NCBI RefSeq assembly: GCF_003814515.1
Contig: NZ_RKQJ01000001.1
Coordinates: 930,001 to 994,000, forward strand
DNA from: Salinicoccus roseus
Lineage (GTDB): Bacteria > Bacillota > Bacilli > Staphylococcales > Salinicoccaceae
Direction: 5' to 3'
DNA: 64,000 nucleotides
The notes beneath the pieces are model-generated. The model had not been told where the DNA came from and ran no database searches. It was given only the letters and a program-made list of their open reading frames with translations. A program made the translations under genes and the position numbers. Shown in pieces: positions 52,177-61,283 of the stretch (positions are counted from its first letter, which is position 1; each line of letters starts with the position of its first letter).

Positions 52177-53094
52177 TCATTTGACCTTTGCAGATAATAA
52201 TCTAACTAATTTAAAACTTGATAAATAAGCTTTAAGTAAAGTTTTTCTATTGCGTTTTGTCTTTCTATACCTCCAGAGGAGTGCTCTAGCTTCTTTATTA
52301 TTACTTTGAGATATTAAAAATCTTGCTTTCTGTATCAACCTGCTTATCATATACTCTTCAAAATAAACTGAAGTTTCTCCTTTTTTCTTTTCATTTTTTA
52401 AAATATCTTCTACATAGCTCATAAAACTTTTGTTGTACTCAATCTTTTTTTGAGTAGCTGTATTTTCTATATCGTTATAGTATGTGGCAAGAGATTTATT
52501 AGAAAACACAATATCGTAATTTAAGGCTATTCTACACCACATGTCTAAATCTTCCCCTCTGGTTATTTCAAGGGGAAAACCTCCTATTTTATCAAAAACC
52601 TCTTTAGGTATGACAACCGAGGAAGCAGAGATAAGTGGAGTTTTAATAGACTCCTTAAAATAATCTCCTACTATACCTTCCCAATTTGGTTTAAAACTAT
52701 TTTTCTTAGTAGCAGGATCCGAAAATCCATCTTTTCTGATAACCTCGTAAGAGGTAGCATAAGCTCCATTCATCGGATAAAGATTTATCAATCTGTTTAT
52801 TGTCTCTAAGAAAGTTGGAGTCCATTCATCGTCCGCATCTAGAAAAGCTATATAGTCAAAATTTGCATTGGATATACCTTTATTTCTAGCTGCTGATACT
52901 CCAGCATTTTCTTGCTGAAATATACGTATTTTAGGATTATTTAGATCGTTAACTTTATCCCAACTTAAGTCTGTGGATCCATCGTCTACAATAATAATTT
53001 CATAATCACAATGAGTTTGATTTAATACAGAATTAATAGCTCTTAAAATATACTTTTCCTTGTTATATAAAGGAATCACTACTGTAAAATACAC
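52177..53094 (-). CDS. glycosyltransferase family 2
   Basis: 305-residue GT-A enzyme: MYFTVVIPLYNKEKYILRAINSVLNQTHCDYEIIIVDDGSTD, then NAGVSAARNKGISNANFDYIAFLDADDEWTPTF with the D-x-D-type metal motif, and RGEDLDMWCRIAL. The start is GTG 53094 with TGGTG upstream. It adds one sugar of the repeat unit from a nucleotide donor. It is 31 bp upstream of the flippase. Confidence 0.92.
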   Translation of the reverse strand: MYFTVVIPLYNKEKYILRAINSVLNQTHCDYEIIIVDDGSTDLSWDKVNDLNNPKIRIFQQENAGVSAARNKGISNANFDYIAFLDADDEWTPTFLETINRLINLYPMNGAYATSYEVIRKDGFSDPATKKNSFKPNWEGIVGDYFKESIKTPLISASSVVIPKEVFDKIGGFPLEITRGEDLDMWCRIALNYDIVFSNKSLATYYNDIENTATQKKIEYNKSFMSYVEDILKNEKKKGETSVYFEEYMISRLIQKARFLISQSNNKEARALLWRYRKTKRNRKTLLKAYLSSFKLVRLLSAKVK

Positions 53095-53234
53095 TTAATC
53101 ACCATTTTCCAATCATATTAGTTCCACACAAATAAGAACTGTTTAAACCCCTAAGCTTTCATAACACTTTGAGATTTTAAAGAATAATTTTATCGCTCTA
53201 TATTATTGTAGATTTTTCACAAATATAATATTAA

Positions 53235-54137
53235 TTAAGGTTGACTAATCCACTCACCCATCAAATAATCCAGTTCTTTCGGTTGAATAATTCCATGTCC
53301 TGATTGATGATAAAAAGTCATTTCTCCAAAATAAATTTTCTCATTTATATTGTAAAAGTCTACCCTGACATGAGGAATCCCTTTTGATAAAACCTTACTT
53401 AAGTTAATCATTCTACTTAGCTCACTTGGGGGTTTTATTTTTTTTGACAATTCATTAGGATAAGAAATTTGACCTTCTAATAAGTTCCATTCTAAATCAT
53501 ATAAGTTCCTTCGAGTTTTAGTTTTATCAGTAATATTAAAGTCTACTCCAATAAATTTTGGTTTACCATCAAAACAAAAAAACCTATAATCTTTAAGTTC
53601 AATATTGTCTTCATCATTTAAAAAGTGTTCACAAATAATTCTAGGTTCTAAGTTTTTATATGGCCATTCTCTCCCGCGATAAAAATAGTTCCTCTTTAAA
53701 CTTTTATTAATTTTTCGTTTTGCCTCCTCTATATCTAATTTACTTTTATCTTTGCAAATCACTAAGCCACCTGAATCGTGAGTAACTTTCAGTACAAATT
53801 GATTTGGCAATGCATCAAAATCAATATCCTCAAACTTAGTCCAAGTACCAATCATGGGTATTAAATACTCACCCCCAATTGTTTCTGATATATATTTTCT
53901 GACTTCATATTTATCAACCAGCTTTTTATATTCAGGTTTTCTATCATGTAATTTTAACCATTGGAGCTTTTCATTGTATGTTTTGGGGTGCTTAAGATTT
54001 AACTTTTCACCTGTGACCAGTTTAAATTTTATTTTTAAAAAGATATCGTCAGGAATAAGTTGAAAGATTTTAAACCTTAAGATATATAACATAAATAACT
54101 TTGGATTTTTTAAACCTTTTATAATTTTCCTTAACAT
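53235..54137 (-). CDS. TupA-like ATP-grasp protein (copy 1)
   Basis: 300 residues of the TupA-like ATP-grasp family: KHPKTYNEKLQWLKLHDRKPEYKKLVDKYEVRKYI, FVLKVTHDSGGLVICKDKS, RNYFYRGREWPYKNLEPRIICEHFL, then IPHVRVDFYNINEKIYFGEMTFYHQSG. ATP-grasp enzymes join carboxylates to amines through an acyl phosphate; TupA relatives in surface polysaccharide clusters may ligate amino acids to uronic acids or amino sugars. AGAGGAGGTAATATTT precedes the ATG at 54137. Two relatives lie at 59299 and 57893 (broken). Confidence 0.88.
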   Translation of the reverse strand: MLRKIIKGLKNPKLFMLYILRFKIFQLIPDDIFLKIKFKLVTGEKLNLKHPKTYNEKLQWLKLHDRKPEYKKLVDKYEVRKYISETIGGEYLIPMIGTWTKFEDIDFDALPNQFVLKVTHDSGGLVICKDKSKLDIEEAKRKINKSLKRNYFYRGREWPYKNLEPRIICEHFLNDEDNIELKDYRFFCFDGKPKFIGVDFNITDKTKTRRNLYDLEWNLLEGQISYPNELSKKIKPPSELSRMINLSKVLSKGIPHVRVDFYNINEKIYFGEMTFYHQSGHGIIQPKELDYLMGEWISQP

Positions 54138-54376
54138 AAATATTACCTCCTCTTTTCACCTTAAATTAGTATCCTCAATCATTAAAAAGGATTTATGAAG
54201 TTTTTAACAATTTCATCGTTAGATAATCTACATCATGATAAAAGTCTTTACATATTTTTTATAAGACTAAACTTCAAGGTCAAAAAATATAGTAATAATA
54301 ATTCTAGTATTAATACTCTACTGAGGAAAGGTAGTTTCTTTGTATGTCCTCCAGTCTTTGAAAAGACTACCAAGAA

Positions 54377-55453
54377 TTATTGTGAAAAAATTGTTCTAAA
54401 AGGAATTGTTTCATTTTGTCCAAGAAAGATATAGTTATAAAACCAAAGACTTATAATAAATAGTATAATAAGCATTCCTAAGAAGTACTCGATTTCATTT
54501 TTTTTCAAATACTTATAGTAATAAGGTACAATCAAAACTACCGCTATAAAAAAAGGATCAGCTACCCTATTAAGATGATCGGCACCAAAATACCCTACAA
54601 ACTTTATCAGCACCCCAACTAAAAGAAAAAAGAAATAGAATCTAAATCGTTCATCATTTTTTACTAGTCGTTTATAAAATAAGATTCCTGGGATGATAAG
54701 AGGAGCGTTAAATGCTATTAGACCTAACCCTAAACCACCTACACTTTGGTCAGGAAGATATTTTGAGTAATAAGAAAAATCTGTAAAAATATTTAAAAGA
54801 AAGTCTAATATCACTCCGTAGTTAAAAATCAATACTACCGTTATAAGATACACTGCTATTCTGAAGATACGATTTTTATCCCCTAGCACATTATATATGT
54901 AATAAAATGGTAAAAGGACTAGTGAGCTAAAGTGCATACTTGTAGCTAGTATCGTGTATAAAAAAAACTTCCAAAATTTTTTTTCTACTATAAATGTTAA
55001 GCTGTATAACGATATTGCTATTGCTAACCCTTGCCTAACACCATTTAAAGAATCGTGATAAAAAAAGAGTAAAAAGACAAAAATCCCTAGTCCTATACTG
55101 ATACTATTTCTATTTTTATATAAAGTTAAATATATAAATGCCATAGTCAAGAAAGATACTATAAAGAATAAAAAATGTACATCCCCACCTAATTTAGCTA
55201 TTAGGACATTTAAAAAGTTAAACCCAAATTCAGTTCTAACAGGATTTCCTGCTTCTAAATTTGAAAAAATTCTCAAATAAGAAAAATAATCAGTCCCTAC
55301 ATCATACCTAATGCCGGCAAACAGAGAAGGCGTTAACAAAGTTAAAAAAGCAAAAGTAAAGCGCAGTATTTTACCTTTGAAACGTATTGAAAGTTCAGCT
55401 GATATAGCAGTTATCAAAAAGATTGAAAAATAAAGTAAAAATGAAGTGACCAA
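54377..55453 (-). CDS. EpsG-family membrane protein, probable polysaccharide polymerase (Wzy)
   Basis: 358 residues with about 10-11 membrane helices: SLFAGIRYDVGTDYFSYLRIF (the EpsG-type RYDVGTDY motif), EFGFNFLNVLIAKLGGDVHFLF, NGVRQGLAIAISLYSLTFI and TSMHFSSLVLLPFYYIY. This family contains Wzy-like polymerases of Firmicutes capsules. The start is TTG 55453 after AGGAGGGG. The 239-bp gap downstream (54138-54376) is AT-rich and, in my reading, non-coding. Confidence 0.87.
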   Translation of the reverse strand: MVTSFLLYFSIFLITAISAELSIRFKGKILRFTFAFLTLLTPSLFAGIRYDVGTDYFSYLRIFSNLEAGNPVRTEFGFNFLNVLIAKLGGDVHFLFFIVSFLTMAFIYLTLYKNRNSISIGLGIFVFLLFFYHDSLNGVRQGLAIAISLYSLTFIVEKKFWKFFLYTILATSMHFSSLVLLPFYYIYNVLGDKNRIFRIAVYLITVVLIFNYGVILDFLLNIFTDFSYYSKYLPDQSVGGLGLGLIAFNAPLIIPGILFYKRLVKNDERFRFYFFFLLVGVLIKFVGYFGADHLNRVADPFFIAVVLIVPYYYKYLKKNEIEYFLGMLIILFIISLWFYNYIFLGQNETIPFRTIFSQ

Positions 55454-55506
55454 CTTAATAACCCCTCCTCAGTAGTCATTTACCTATCTAAATGTCAAAT
55501 AGATAT

Positions 55507-56688
55507 CTATTTAAAGTCTTGAAGCAGAGTTTCATAAAGGTCGTAATATTGTTGCGTGATTTTGCTTAAAGAATATGACTCAATCGCTTTCTTTTGAGCA
55601 TTAGCAGCTAGATATAAACGTTTATCTTTATCGATAATTAAATCAGTAAGTTTTTCTGTGAGTTTATTATAATCGCCTACCGAAAATAAAACTCCATTAA
55701 AACCATCCTTAATGATCTCATTATTGCCACTAATGTCTGATGCTAATAGTGCTTTTCCACTAATTGCACCTTCCAAAAGTACATTGGGTAGGCCCTCAGA
55801 ATAAGAAGGTAAAACAAGAATGTCTGACAATTTTATATAATCTTCTATATTATCGACACTTCCCTGATACTTAACTTTTTTATTCGATCTTTTTTTATTT
55901 ATAGTTTCTAATAGGTCTGAGAAGTAGTTTTCATTTTCATACATTGGCCCACAAAGAAGCAGTAAAATCTCATCTGACATATTAATGTTATCATAAGCTT
56001 TAAGTAAGTCATAAATCCCCTTCCTCTTTGAAATTGAACCAGAAAACAGAATGACAGTTGCTGAGGTACTAATAGAATTAACTTTCCTTAATGATAACTT
56101 TTCAGATTCCCCTGCTACCGTAAAACGATTTTCGTCAACAGCATTTGGAAGTGCTATTATTTTATGGTCTGGTACGTTACGGCTTCTCAATCTTGTTTTT
56201 ATATCTTTACTTATAGCTATATACTTATCGGCACTAGTAATTATAGGATATCTGATTTTTCTTAATGCTTTTTTTATAGGGTTTGCTGAAACTATTTCTC
56301 TATCACTGAGTTCATTCTCTACAATTTTTACAATCACAGGATTCTTTATAATTTTACTAGCCAAAATAGTAGCAATTGCTTCTGGTCCTGCTTTAATACC
56401 ATGTATTATATCGGCTTGATTCTTTTTAAGTATAACTCCTATAAAGGTGCTTAAAGCAAAGGAATAAAATCCTAGTGAGGGGTGTAGCTTCGTTAATCGT
56501 TTGCTTCCCATACGGCGTATATTTAATCTTTCTTTATACTCATCCTCAATATTTGGAAATTTCCCACTAATAATTTCAAATTCAATATCTTTGTTAGTAT
56601 CTATCATTTTATTAATTATGGTCTGTAATTGTTTTCCGTACCCTGAGTATGCAGGCGGATATTTATAGCAAACAATTAAAATTTTCAT
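55507..56688 (-). CDS. glycosyltransferase family 4
   Basis: 393 residues: MKILIVCYKYPPAYSGYGKQLQTI at the N-terminus, a central IISGKFPNIEDEYKERLNIRR, and the donor domain with VILFSGSISKRKGIYDLLKAY, EILLLLCGPMYENE and ILVLPSYSEGLPNVLLEGAISGKALLASDISGNNEII (E-x7-E). GAGGAG lies 10 nt before the ATG at 56688; the longer frame to 56721 would overlap that site. It is part of the locus 2 assembly set. Confidence 0.92.
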   Translation of the reverse strand: MKILIVCYKYPPAYSGYGKQLQTIINKMIDTNKDIEFEIISGKFPNIEDEYKERLNIRRMGSKRLTKLHPSLGFYSFALSTFIGVILKKNQADIIHGIKAGPEAIATILASKIIKNPVIVKIVENELSDREIVSANPIKKALRKIRYPIITSADKYIAISKDIKTRLRSRNVPDHKIIALPNAVDENRFTVAGESEKLSLRKVNSISTSATVILFSGSISKRKGIYDLLKAYDNINMSDEILLLLCGPMYENENYFSDLLETINKKRSNKKVKYQGSVDNIEDYIKLSDILVLPSYSEGLPNVLLEGAISGKALLASDISGNNEIIKDGFNGVLFSVGDYNKLTEKLTDLIIDKDKRLYLAANAQKKAIESYSLSKITQQYYDLYETLLQDFK

Positions 56689-56936
56689 GTCTAAACTTCT
56701 CCTCAAAGATAAAATTTCCAATTACGGGTGATATAATTTTAGTAAATCAAAGAAATCTTATACCTAATAGCGTCTTAAAAGATTAGACTTATGAACTGAA
56801 TAAAACTAGTTACATATTTAGGTTTTTAATTCTTAGAAATTATATCTTATACAATTAGATGAATATGATTATAAATTATATAGAGACTTAACTTTCATCT
56901 CTTTATGAAATTACAATTTTTTCTTAATTAATTTTC

Positions 56937-57731
56937 TTAGCTTTTTAGGTAGAAAGCCATAAAAAAACTTAATATATATATATATACATAATAAACTGGA
57001 GGAAGATTCAAAAATTTAATTTTGTTTTTGTTTAATTCGAGGGCGCTTGCTAAATACTTAACTCGATTACCTGCTTCAAATGATTGATTAGAATGCATTC
57101 TTTTAGTGGCCAATTTCATTGGAATTAAAGCTATTTTATATCCTTTGAAAGAAAATCTATTAAAGAGTTCTGCATCAAACTGTATGCTTCTAGACTCATC
57201 ATATTTTCCAATGTTGATCAAGTCACTTTTCTTGAACATAACTGAACTATGATTAATTGCTTCTTTACGAAAAGGTTTATTTCTCGTAGTAGTAATATCT
57301 ACTGCTTCTAAACTTATACTATTTGAATTATATAATTCCCAGCTTACCTTTTCATCCTCAACAATATAAATAGATTGTGTGACTGATAAAGAGTATTCCC
57401 TATTATCGTCCAAGAATTTTTTTTGAAATTGGGCTCTTTGTGGATGAGAAGGGTCATCAACATCAATATTTGCTATATACTTTCCACTAGTATTTTCTAT
57501 AGCTAAATTAAGAGCTTTTCCTCTCCCTATTCCCCCAGTTGTGATTAACTTTATTCTATTATCATTCTCGCATATACTTTTTACAACTTCTATTGTGTTA
57601 TCAGTTGAACCATCATCAACAATAATATACTCCCACTTACCAAGGGTTTGCTTCTGAACACTTTCAATAGTCTCTTTAATAAAGACTTCTGCATTTTTGA
57701 CAGTTGTAATAAAAGAAACCTCAATTTTCAT
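56937..57731 (-). CDS. glycosyltransferase family 2
   Basis: 264 residues: VSFITTVKNAEVFIKETIESVQKQTLGKWEYIIVDDGSTDNTIEV, GIGRGKALNLAIENTSGKYIANIDVDDPSHPQR with the DVDD metal motif, then KYDESRSIQFDAELFNRFS. A C-terminal hydrophobic tail (VYYVYIYILSFFMAFYL) may anchor it in the membrane. AAGGAGTAGTATT precedes the ATG at 57731. It lies just downstream of the IS30-linked scar. Confidence 0.9.
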   Translation of the reverse strand: MKIEVSFITTVKNAEVFIKETIESVQKQTLGKWEYIIVDDGSTDNTIEVVKSICENDNRIKLITTGGIGRGKALNLAIENTSGKYIANIDVDDPSHPQRAQFQKKFLDDNREYSLSVTQSIYIVEDEKVSWELYNSNSISLEAVDITTTRNKPFRKEAINHSSVMFKKSDLINIGKYDESRSIQFDAELFNRFSFKGYKIALIPMKLATKRMHSNQSFEAGNRVKYLASALELNKNKIKFLNLPPVYYVYIYILSFFMAFYLKS

Positions 57732-57892
57732 AATACTACTCCTTACTATCTTTTTGCTGACTAGGCAATACGATGTCTGCTAATTCCTATAGCTTCTCCA
57801 TTATTAGACTTTTAAAGTCGTACGTGAATTTTATAAATATTATAAAATGACTTTTAAACTCATTAATAAGTATTTTGTTTGAAGGTCATCGA

Positions 57893-58126
57893 TTATTTTG
57901 ATGAAAGTTCAATATGTTCCCCCAATTTATAATCCATTTCCTCAAGCGGGAATACTTTTCATCCACCTGAAGGATAAAGTGTCATTTCTCCAAAATAGAT
58001 TTTGCCTTCAATATTATAAAAATCATTTATTGTGATTCTTGAAAAATTATACTTCTCTTGAGGATTTATCTCTTTAACCCTTATTAATGCTCCTACCTCA
58101 TCAGCTATAATTTTATATCTCGCCGA
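57893..58126 (-). pseudogene. TupA-like ATP-grasp gene, 3' fragment cut by IS30
   Basis: Directly next to the IS30 left end the minus strand reads ITINDFYNIEGKIYFGEMTL, the TupA C-terminal signature. An in-frame TGA at 57959 follows, and then KVFPLEEMDYKLGEHIELSSK before a final TAA at 57893. The family C-terminus (…YILGEQF…) is thus present but interrupted. Everything upstream of the signature is missing; the other side of the IS encodes a different protein. Confidence 0.85.
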
Positions 58127-59180
58127 TTGTAAAAATAAGCTAGACACATAAAGAAAGCCACTCGTGATACACTCAAAATGTATTTCCGACCAAAGAAATC
58201 ATAGGAGTGATCACGAATGACCTACACCCATCTTAGCACGGATGAACTTGTAATTATAGAATCTTATTTCCATCAGAATGCCTCTGTATCAAAGATTTCA
58301 GAACAGATTGGCCGAGCACGTCAGACCGTCCACAATGTGGTCACTTTCCTGAAAGACGGTCACACCGCATTGGATTTCTATAAGCGCTACAAGGCAAACA
58401 AGCAGCGTTGCGGTCGAAAACAGACGGTGCTGTCGAATGATCAACGCGCATATGTGGCAGAAAAGGTCGCGCAAGGATGGACGCCGGATGTGATTGTCGG
58501 TCGCCGTGAACGGCCGATCAACTGCTCCAGCCGCACATTGTACCGCATGTTCAAGCGCAAAGACTTTGATGTTTCCACCTTGCCGATGAAAGGAAAGCGA
58601 AAACCCAACGGCCATAAGGAACGCCGTGGGAGACAGGCTTTCAGACGGAAACTCTCTGACAGAAAGACGGACTACCCAGCATTCAAAGAAGAATTTGGAC
58701 ATCTGGAAGGCGATACCATTGTCGGCATCCATCATAAAAGTGCCGTTGTGACACTTGTAGAACGGCTGTCGAAAGTGATCATTACCCTCAAGCCCGAGGG
58801 CCGGACTGCAAAGGATATTGAAACAGTCATCAACGCATGGTTCCATCAGATCCCCAGAAATGTGTTCAAATCCATTACTTTCGACTGTGGCAAGGAATTC
58901 TCAAATTGGCAGTCAATGAGCAACCGAAATGATATTGATATTTACTTTGCCGACCCGGGCACGCCTTCCCAAAGAGGATTGAATGAACATTCCAATGGAC
59001 TGCTTCGGAAAGACGGCCTGCCCAAGCATATGGATTTCAACACAGTGGATCAGAGGATGGTTGCTTCAGTAGCCTCCAAGAGAAACCACATACCCAGAAA
59101 GTCTTTGAACTACCAGACACCGCTGGAAGCATTTATGAGTTACATGAATGTAGGCAGGCTGTCTAGCTTATTTTGACAAA
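58127..59180 (+). mobile_element. IS30-family insertion sequence, intact
   Basis: About 1.05 kb bounded by inverted repeats TTGTAAAAATAAGCTAGACA (left) and, on the minus strand, TTGTCAAAATAAGCTAGACA (right). It carries a complete transposase. It is GC-richer than its surroundings. The two flanks are parts of different genes, so no simple target duplication is expected. Two relics of the same family lie at 36976 and 45607. Confidence 0.92.
58217..59176 (+). CDS. IS30-family transposase
   Basis: 319 residues. The N-terminal HTH is LSTDELVIIESYFHQNASVSKISEQIGRARQTVHNVV. The DDE catalytic residues lie in FGHLEGDTIVG, SITFDCGKEFSNW and GLNEHSNGLLRKDG (the usual D, D, E with H-x2-N-G-L). AGGAGTGATCACGA precedes the ATG at 58217 and the stop lies inside the right inverted repeat. 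The frame is full length for the family, so the element is likely active or recently active. Confidence 0.95.
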   Translation: MTYTHLSTDELVIIESYFHQNASVSKISEQIGRARQTVHNVVTFLKDGHTALDFYKRYKANKQRCGRKQTVLSNDQRAYVAEKVAQGWTPDVIVGRRERPINCSSRTLYRMFKRKDFDVSTLPMKGKRKPNGHKERRGRQAFRRKLSDRKTDYPAFKEEFGHLEGDTIVGIHHKSAVVTLVERLSKVIITLKPEGRTAKDIETVINAWFHQIPRNVFKSITFDCGKEFSNWQSMSNRNDIDIYFADPGTPSQRGLNEHSNGLLRKDGLPKHMDFNTVDQRMVASVASKRNHIPRKSLNYQTPLEAFMSYMNVGRLSSLF

Positions 59181-59287
59181 CGAAGTCTATTAAACAAATT
59201 ATTATTATGAGCAAGCCCATAATAATTGCTCTCACTGTCTTTCCTTAAAGGCCCATCATGCACAAATAATACTTTCATAAAATTCAT
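59181..59287 (-). pseudogene. glycosyltransferase family 4, 5' fragment cut by IS30
   Basis: On the minus strand an ATG at 59287 (or 59278) after GGGAGG begins MNFMKVLFVHDGPLRKDSES and continues NYYGLAHNNNLFNRLR up to the IS30 right end. This is the usual N-terminus of GT4 enzymes (FVHDGP...GNYYG). Only about 35 codons remain. It directly follows the TupA-like gene at 59299, so it was the next gene of the operon before the deletion. Confidence 0.75.
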
Positions 59288-59298
59288 ATGCCTCCCTT

Positions 59299-60183
59299 CT
59301 AATTATTTAAAATAAATTGTTCTCCTAATATATAGTCAAACTCATCAGGCACGAAAAGCTGATAACCTGAGTTATCGTAAAACGTAAATTCACCAAAGTA
59401 TATTTCTCCCTCCAAGTTATATAAATCCACCCGAACGTGTGGAAAATCTTTCGATAGAGTTCTGCAAATTTCTACCATTTTATCAAATTTTTTTGGCTCC
59501 GGTAAGTTTCTCTCTATTCCCTTTACCCCATCCGTAAGATAAGGGAGTTTTTTAAATTCTAAATCATAAAAGCTATTGTTAGTTACATTATTTAAATTTT
59601 CGATTAAAGATATTTTTATAAATTGAGGCTCTCCATTAAAGCAATAAAACTTATAGTCAATTAGACCTTCCTCAGATTCCATGAATTTCTCAATTATTAT
59701 TTTAGGTTCTATATTATAATATGCCCATTCTCTTCCTGCTTTTACAGTACGATTTTTCAACCAGCTATTTATAATATTTTTTGTTTCTTCTATATTTAAG
59801 TTTTGTTTAGACTTACACAATATGTTAGTACCACTTCCGTTGTTGAGCTTTATTACAAATCGATTGGGAAGCTTATCGAAGTCTATTTCATCTGCATTAT
59901 TATAAATCCCGTATAAAGGTATGAGTATTTCTTCTAAATTTTTACTCTTTATATAATTACGAGCTTGGGCTTTGTCCGCTAACCTTGTCATCATTTCTTC
60001 TCGACAGTACAATTTATAATATTGTATTTTTTCAGTAAATCTTTCTGGTTTTTTCAACCTAAGTTTTCTTCCTGTCTTAAGATAATACTGAAGTTTAATC
60101 ATTATCTTATCAGGTATATATTCCGTAGATTTTAAAATCTTCAATCTTACATCTTGGTTCGGTATTATTTTTTTATAATTCAT
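59299..60183 (-). CDS. TupA-like ATP-grasp protein (copy 2)
   Basis: 294 residues with the same layout as the protein at 53235: KKPERFTEKIQYYKLYCREEMMTRLADKAQARNYI, FVIKLNNGSGTNILCKSKQN, GREWAYYNIEPKIIIEKFM, DYKFYCFNGEPQFIKI and FPHVRVDLYNLEGEIYFGEFTFYDNSG. The longest frame starts with GTG 60192; AGAGGTG is better placed for the ATG at 60183. It lies 11 bp after the GT4 gene. It may ligate an amine or amino acid to a carboxyl group of the repeat unit, consistent with the uronic acid supply in this locus (inference). Confidence 0.88.
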   Translation of the reverse strand: MNYKKIIPNQDVRLKILKSTEYIPDKIMIKLQYYLKTGRKLRLKKPERFTEKIQYYKLYCREEMMTRLADKAQARNYIKSKNLEEILIPLYGIYNNADEIDFDKLPNRFVIKLNNGSGTNILCKSKQNLNIEETKNIINSWLKNRTVKAGREWAYYNIEPKIIIEKFMESEEGLIDYKFYCFNGEPQFIKISLIENLNNVTNNSFYDLEFKKLPYLTDGVKGIERNLPEPKKFDKMVEICRTLSKDFPHVRVDLYNLEGEIYFGEFTFYDNSGYQLFVPDEFDYILGEQFILNN

Positions 60184-60194
60184 TTTAGACACCT

Positions 60195-61283
60195 CTAAAC
60201 TTTATCTACTTCTTTAAGATATGCATCCACTACAATCCCTCTATCAAATTCTTTTTCAACTTTTCTCCTACCTTCTGTACCCATTTGCTTTTTAAGTTTA
60301 TGATCTAATTCTAGAAATTTCTCTATAGCTTTTATAAGAGCTTGGCTATTTTTTTGCTCTACCATATAGCCATTTTTCCCTTCTTCTACAACTTCGCGAC
60401 AACCACTTCGATTAGTAGTAATAATAGGCCTGCCACTTGCTGCACTTTCAAGCAGTACATTGGATAGACCCTCTGGATAATATGTTGGATGAATAGTACA
60501 ATGACTTCTTTTTAAAATCTCACTTACGTTTCTGACCATTCCATGATAATAAATAATCCCTTGCTCATGAAGCTCATTTAATTGGTCTTCATATGCCTCT
60601 TCACAAAATCCACACACGTGAAATAATGTGTTTGGATACTTATCTTTTATATATTGAGCAGCTTCTAAATACTGCTCAATACCTTTTTCTTTCATAATTC
60701 TAGAGATAAAAACAAATTCTGTTGTTTTATCATGAGGATACTCTAGTACATCAAAACGATTTAAGTTTACTCCTGAGCCGGGTAGTAACTTATGTTTATC
60801 TACTGCAATATTATAATTATTAAAGAACTCCATATTTTCAGTGTTTTGGAAGAATACACAATTCACTTTTTTAAAAGCCATTTTATAGAGGCGGATAGAT
60901 ATTCTCTGCATTATACTTTTGTTTTCGACTGCTGTACCTAAACCTGTAATATTAGCTATTAAAGGAACATTCAATAACCTACATGCTATACCACCGTATA
61001 TATTGGGCTTGATAGTAAAAGAAAGAACTACATCTGGTTTAGTCCGCTTTATTGTTTTTATATAATAAGACAATAGTTTTAGTTCTTCTACAACATTTGT
61101 TCCGTGGCGATTTATGGTTAAGTCCACATGTTTACAACCTAATGCACTCAGTTCCTCTATTTTTTCACCAGCTGGACTAGAGATATAAACTTCATATTCC
61201 TTTTCAATAAGACGCTCTACAATTTCCAACCTGAAATTGTAAATAACCACCTCATGGTTAACTAAGATAAGTACCCTTTTCAT
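60195..61283 (-). CDS. glycosyltransferase family 4
   Basis: 362 residues: VLILVNHEVVIYNFRLEIVERLIEKEYEVYISSP, then VVLSFTIKPNIYGGIACRLLNVPLIANITGLGTA. The donor domain has EFVFISRIMKEKGIEQYLEAA and TIHPTYYPEGLSNVLLESAASGRPIITTNRSGCREVV (E-x7-E). This resembles the second-step GT4 enzymes next to CapM/CapN-type genes that add HexNAc-type sugars. Its ATG overlaps the epimerase stop by one base (TAATG), giving tight coupling. Confidence 0.92.
   Translation of the reverse strand: MKRVLILVNHEVVIYNFRLEIVERLIEKEYEVYISSPAGEKIEELSALGCKHVDLTINRHGTNVVEELKLLSYYIKTIKRTKPDVVLSFTIKPNIYGGIACRLLNVPLIANITGLGTAVENKSIMQRISIRLYKMAFKKVNCVFFQNTENMEFFNNYNIAVDKHKLLPGSGVNLNRFDVLEYPHDKTTEFVFISRIMKEKGIEQYLEAAQYIKDKYPNTLFHVCGFCEEAYEDQLNELHEQGIIYYHGMVRNVSEILKRSHCTIHPTYYPEGLSNVLLESAASGRPIITTNRSGCREVVEEGKNGYMVEQKNSQALIKAIEKFLELDHKLKKQMGTEGRRKVEKEFDRGIVVDAYLKEVDKV

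Noticed and set aside
54195-54434. 79-codon plus-strand frame between locus 2 genes
   Set aside because: It overlaps the 3' end of the EpsG-like gene on the other strand and has no ribosome binding site. The region is simply AT-rich.
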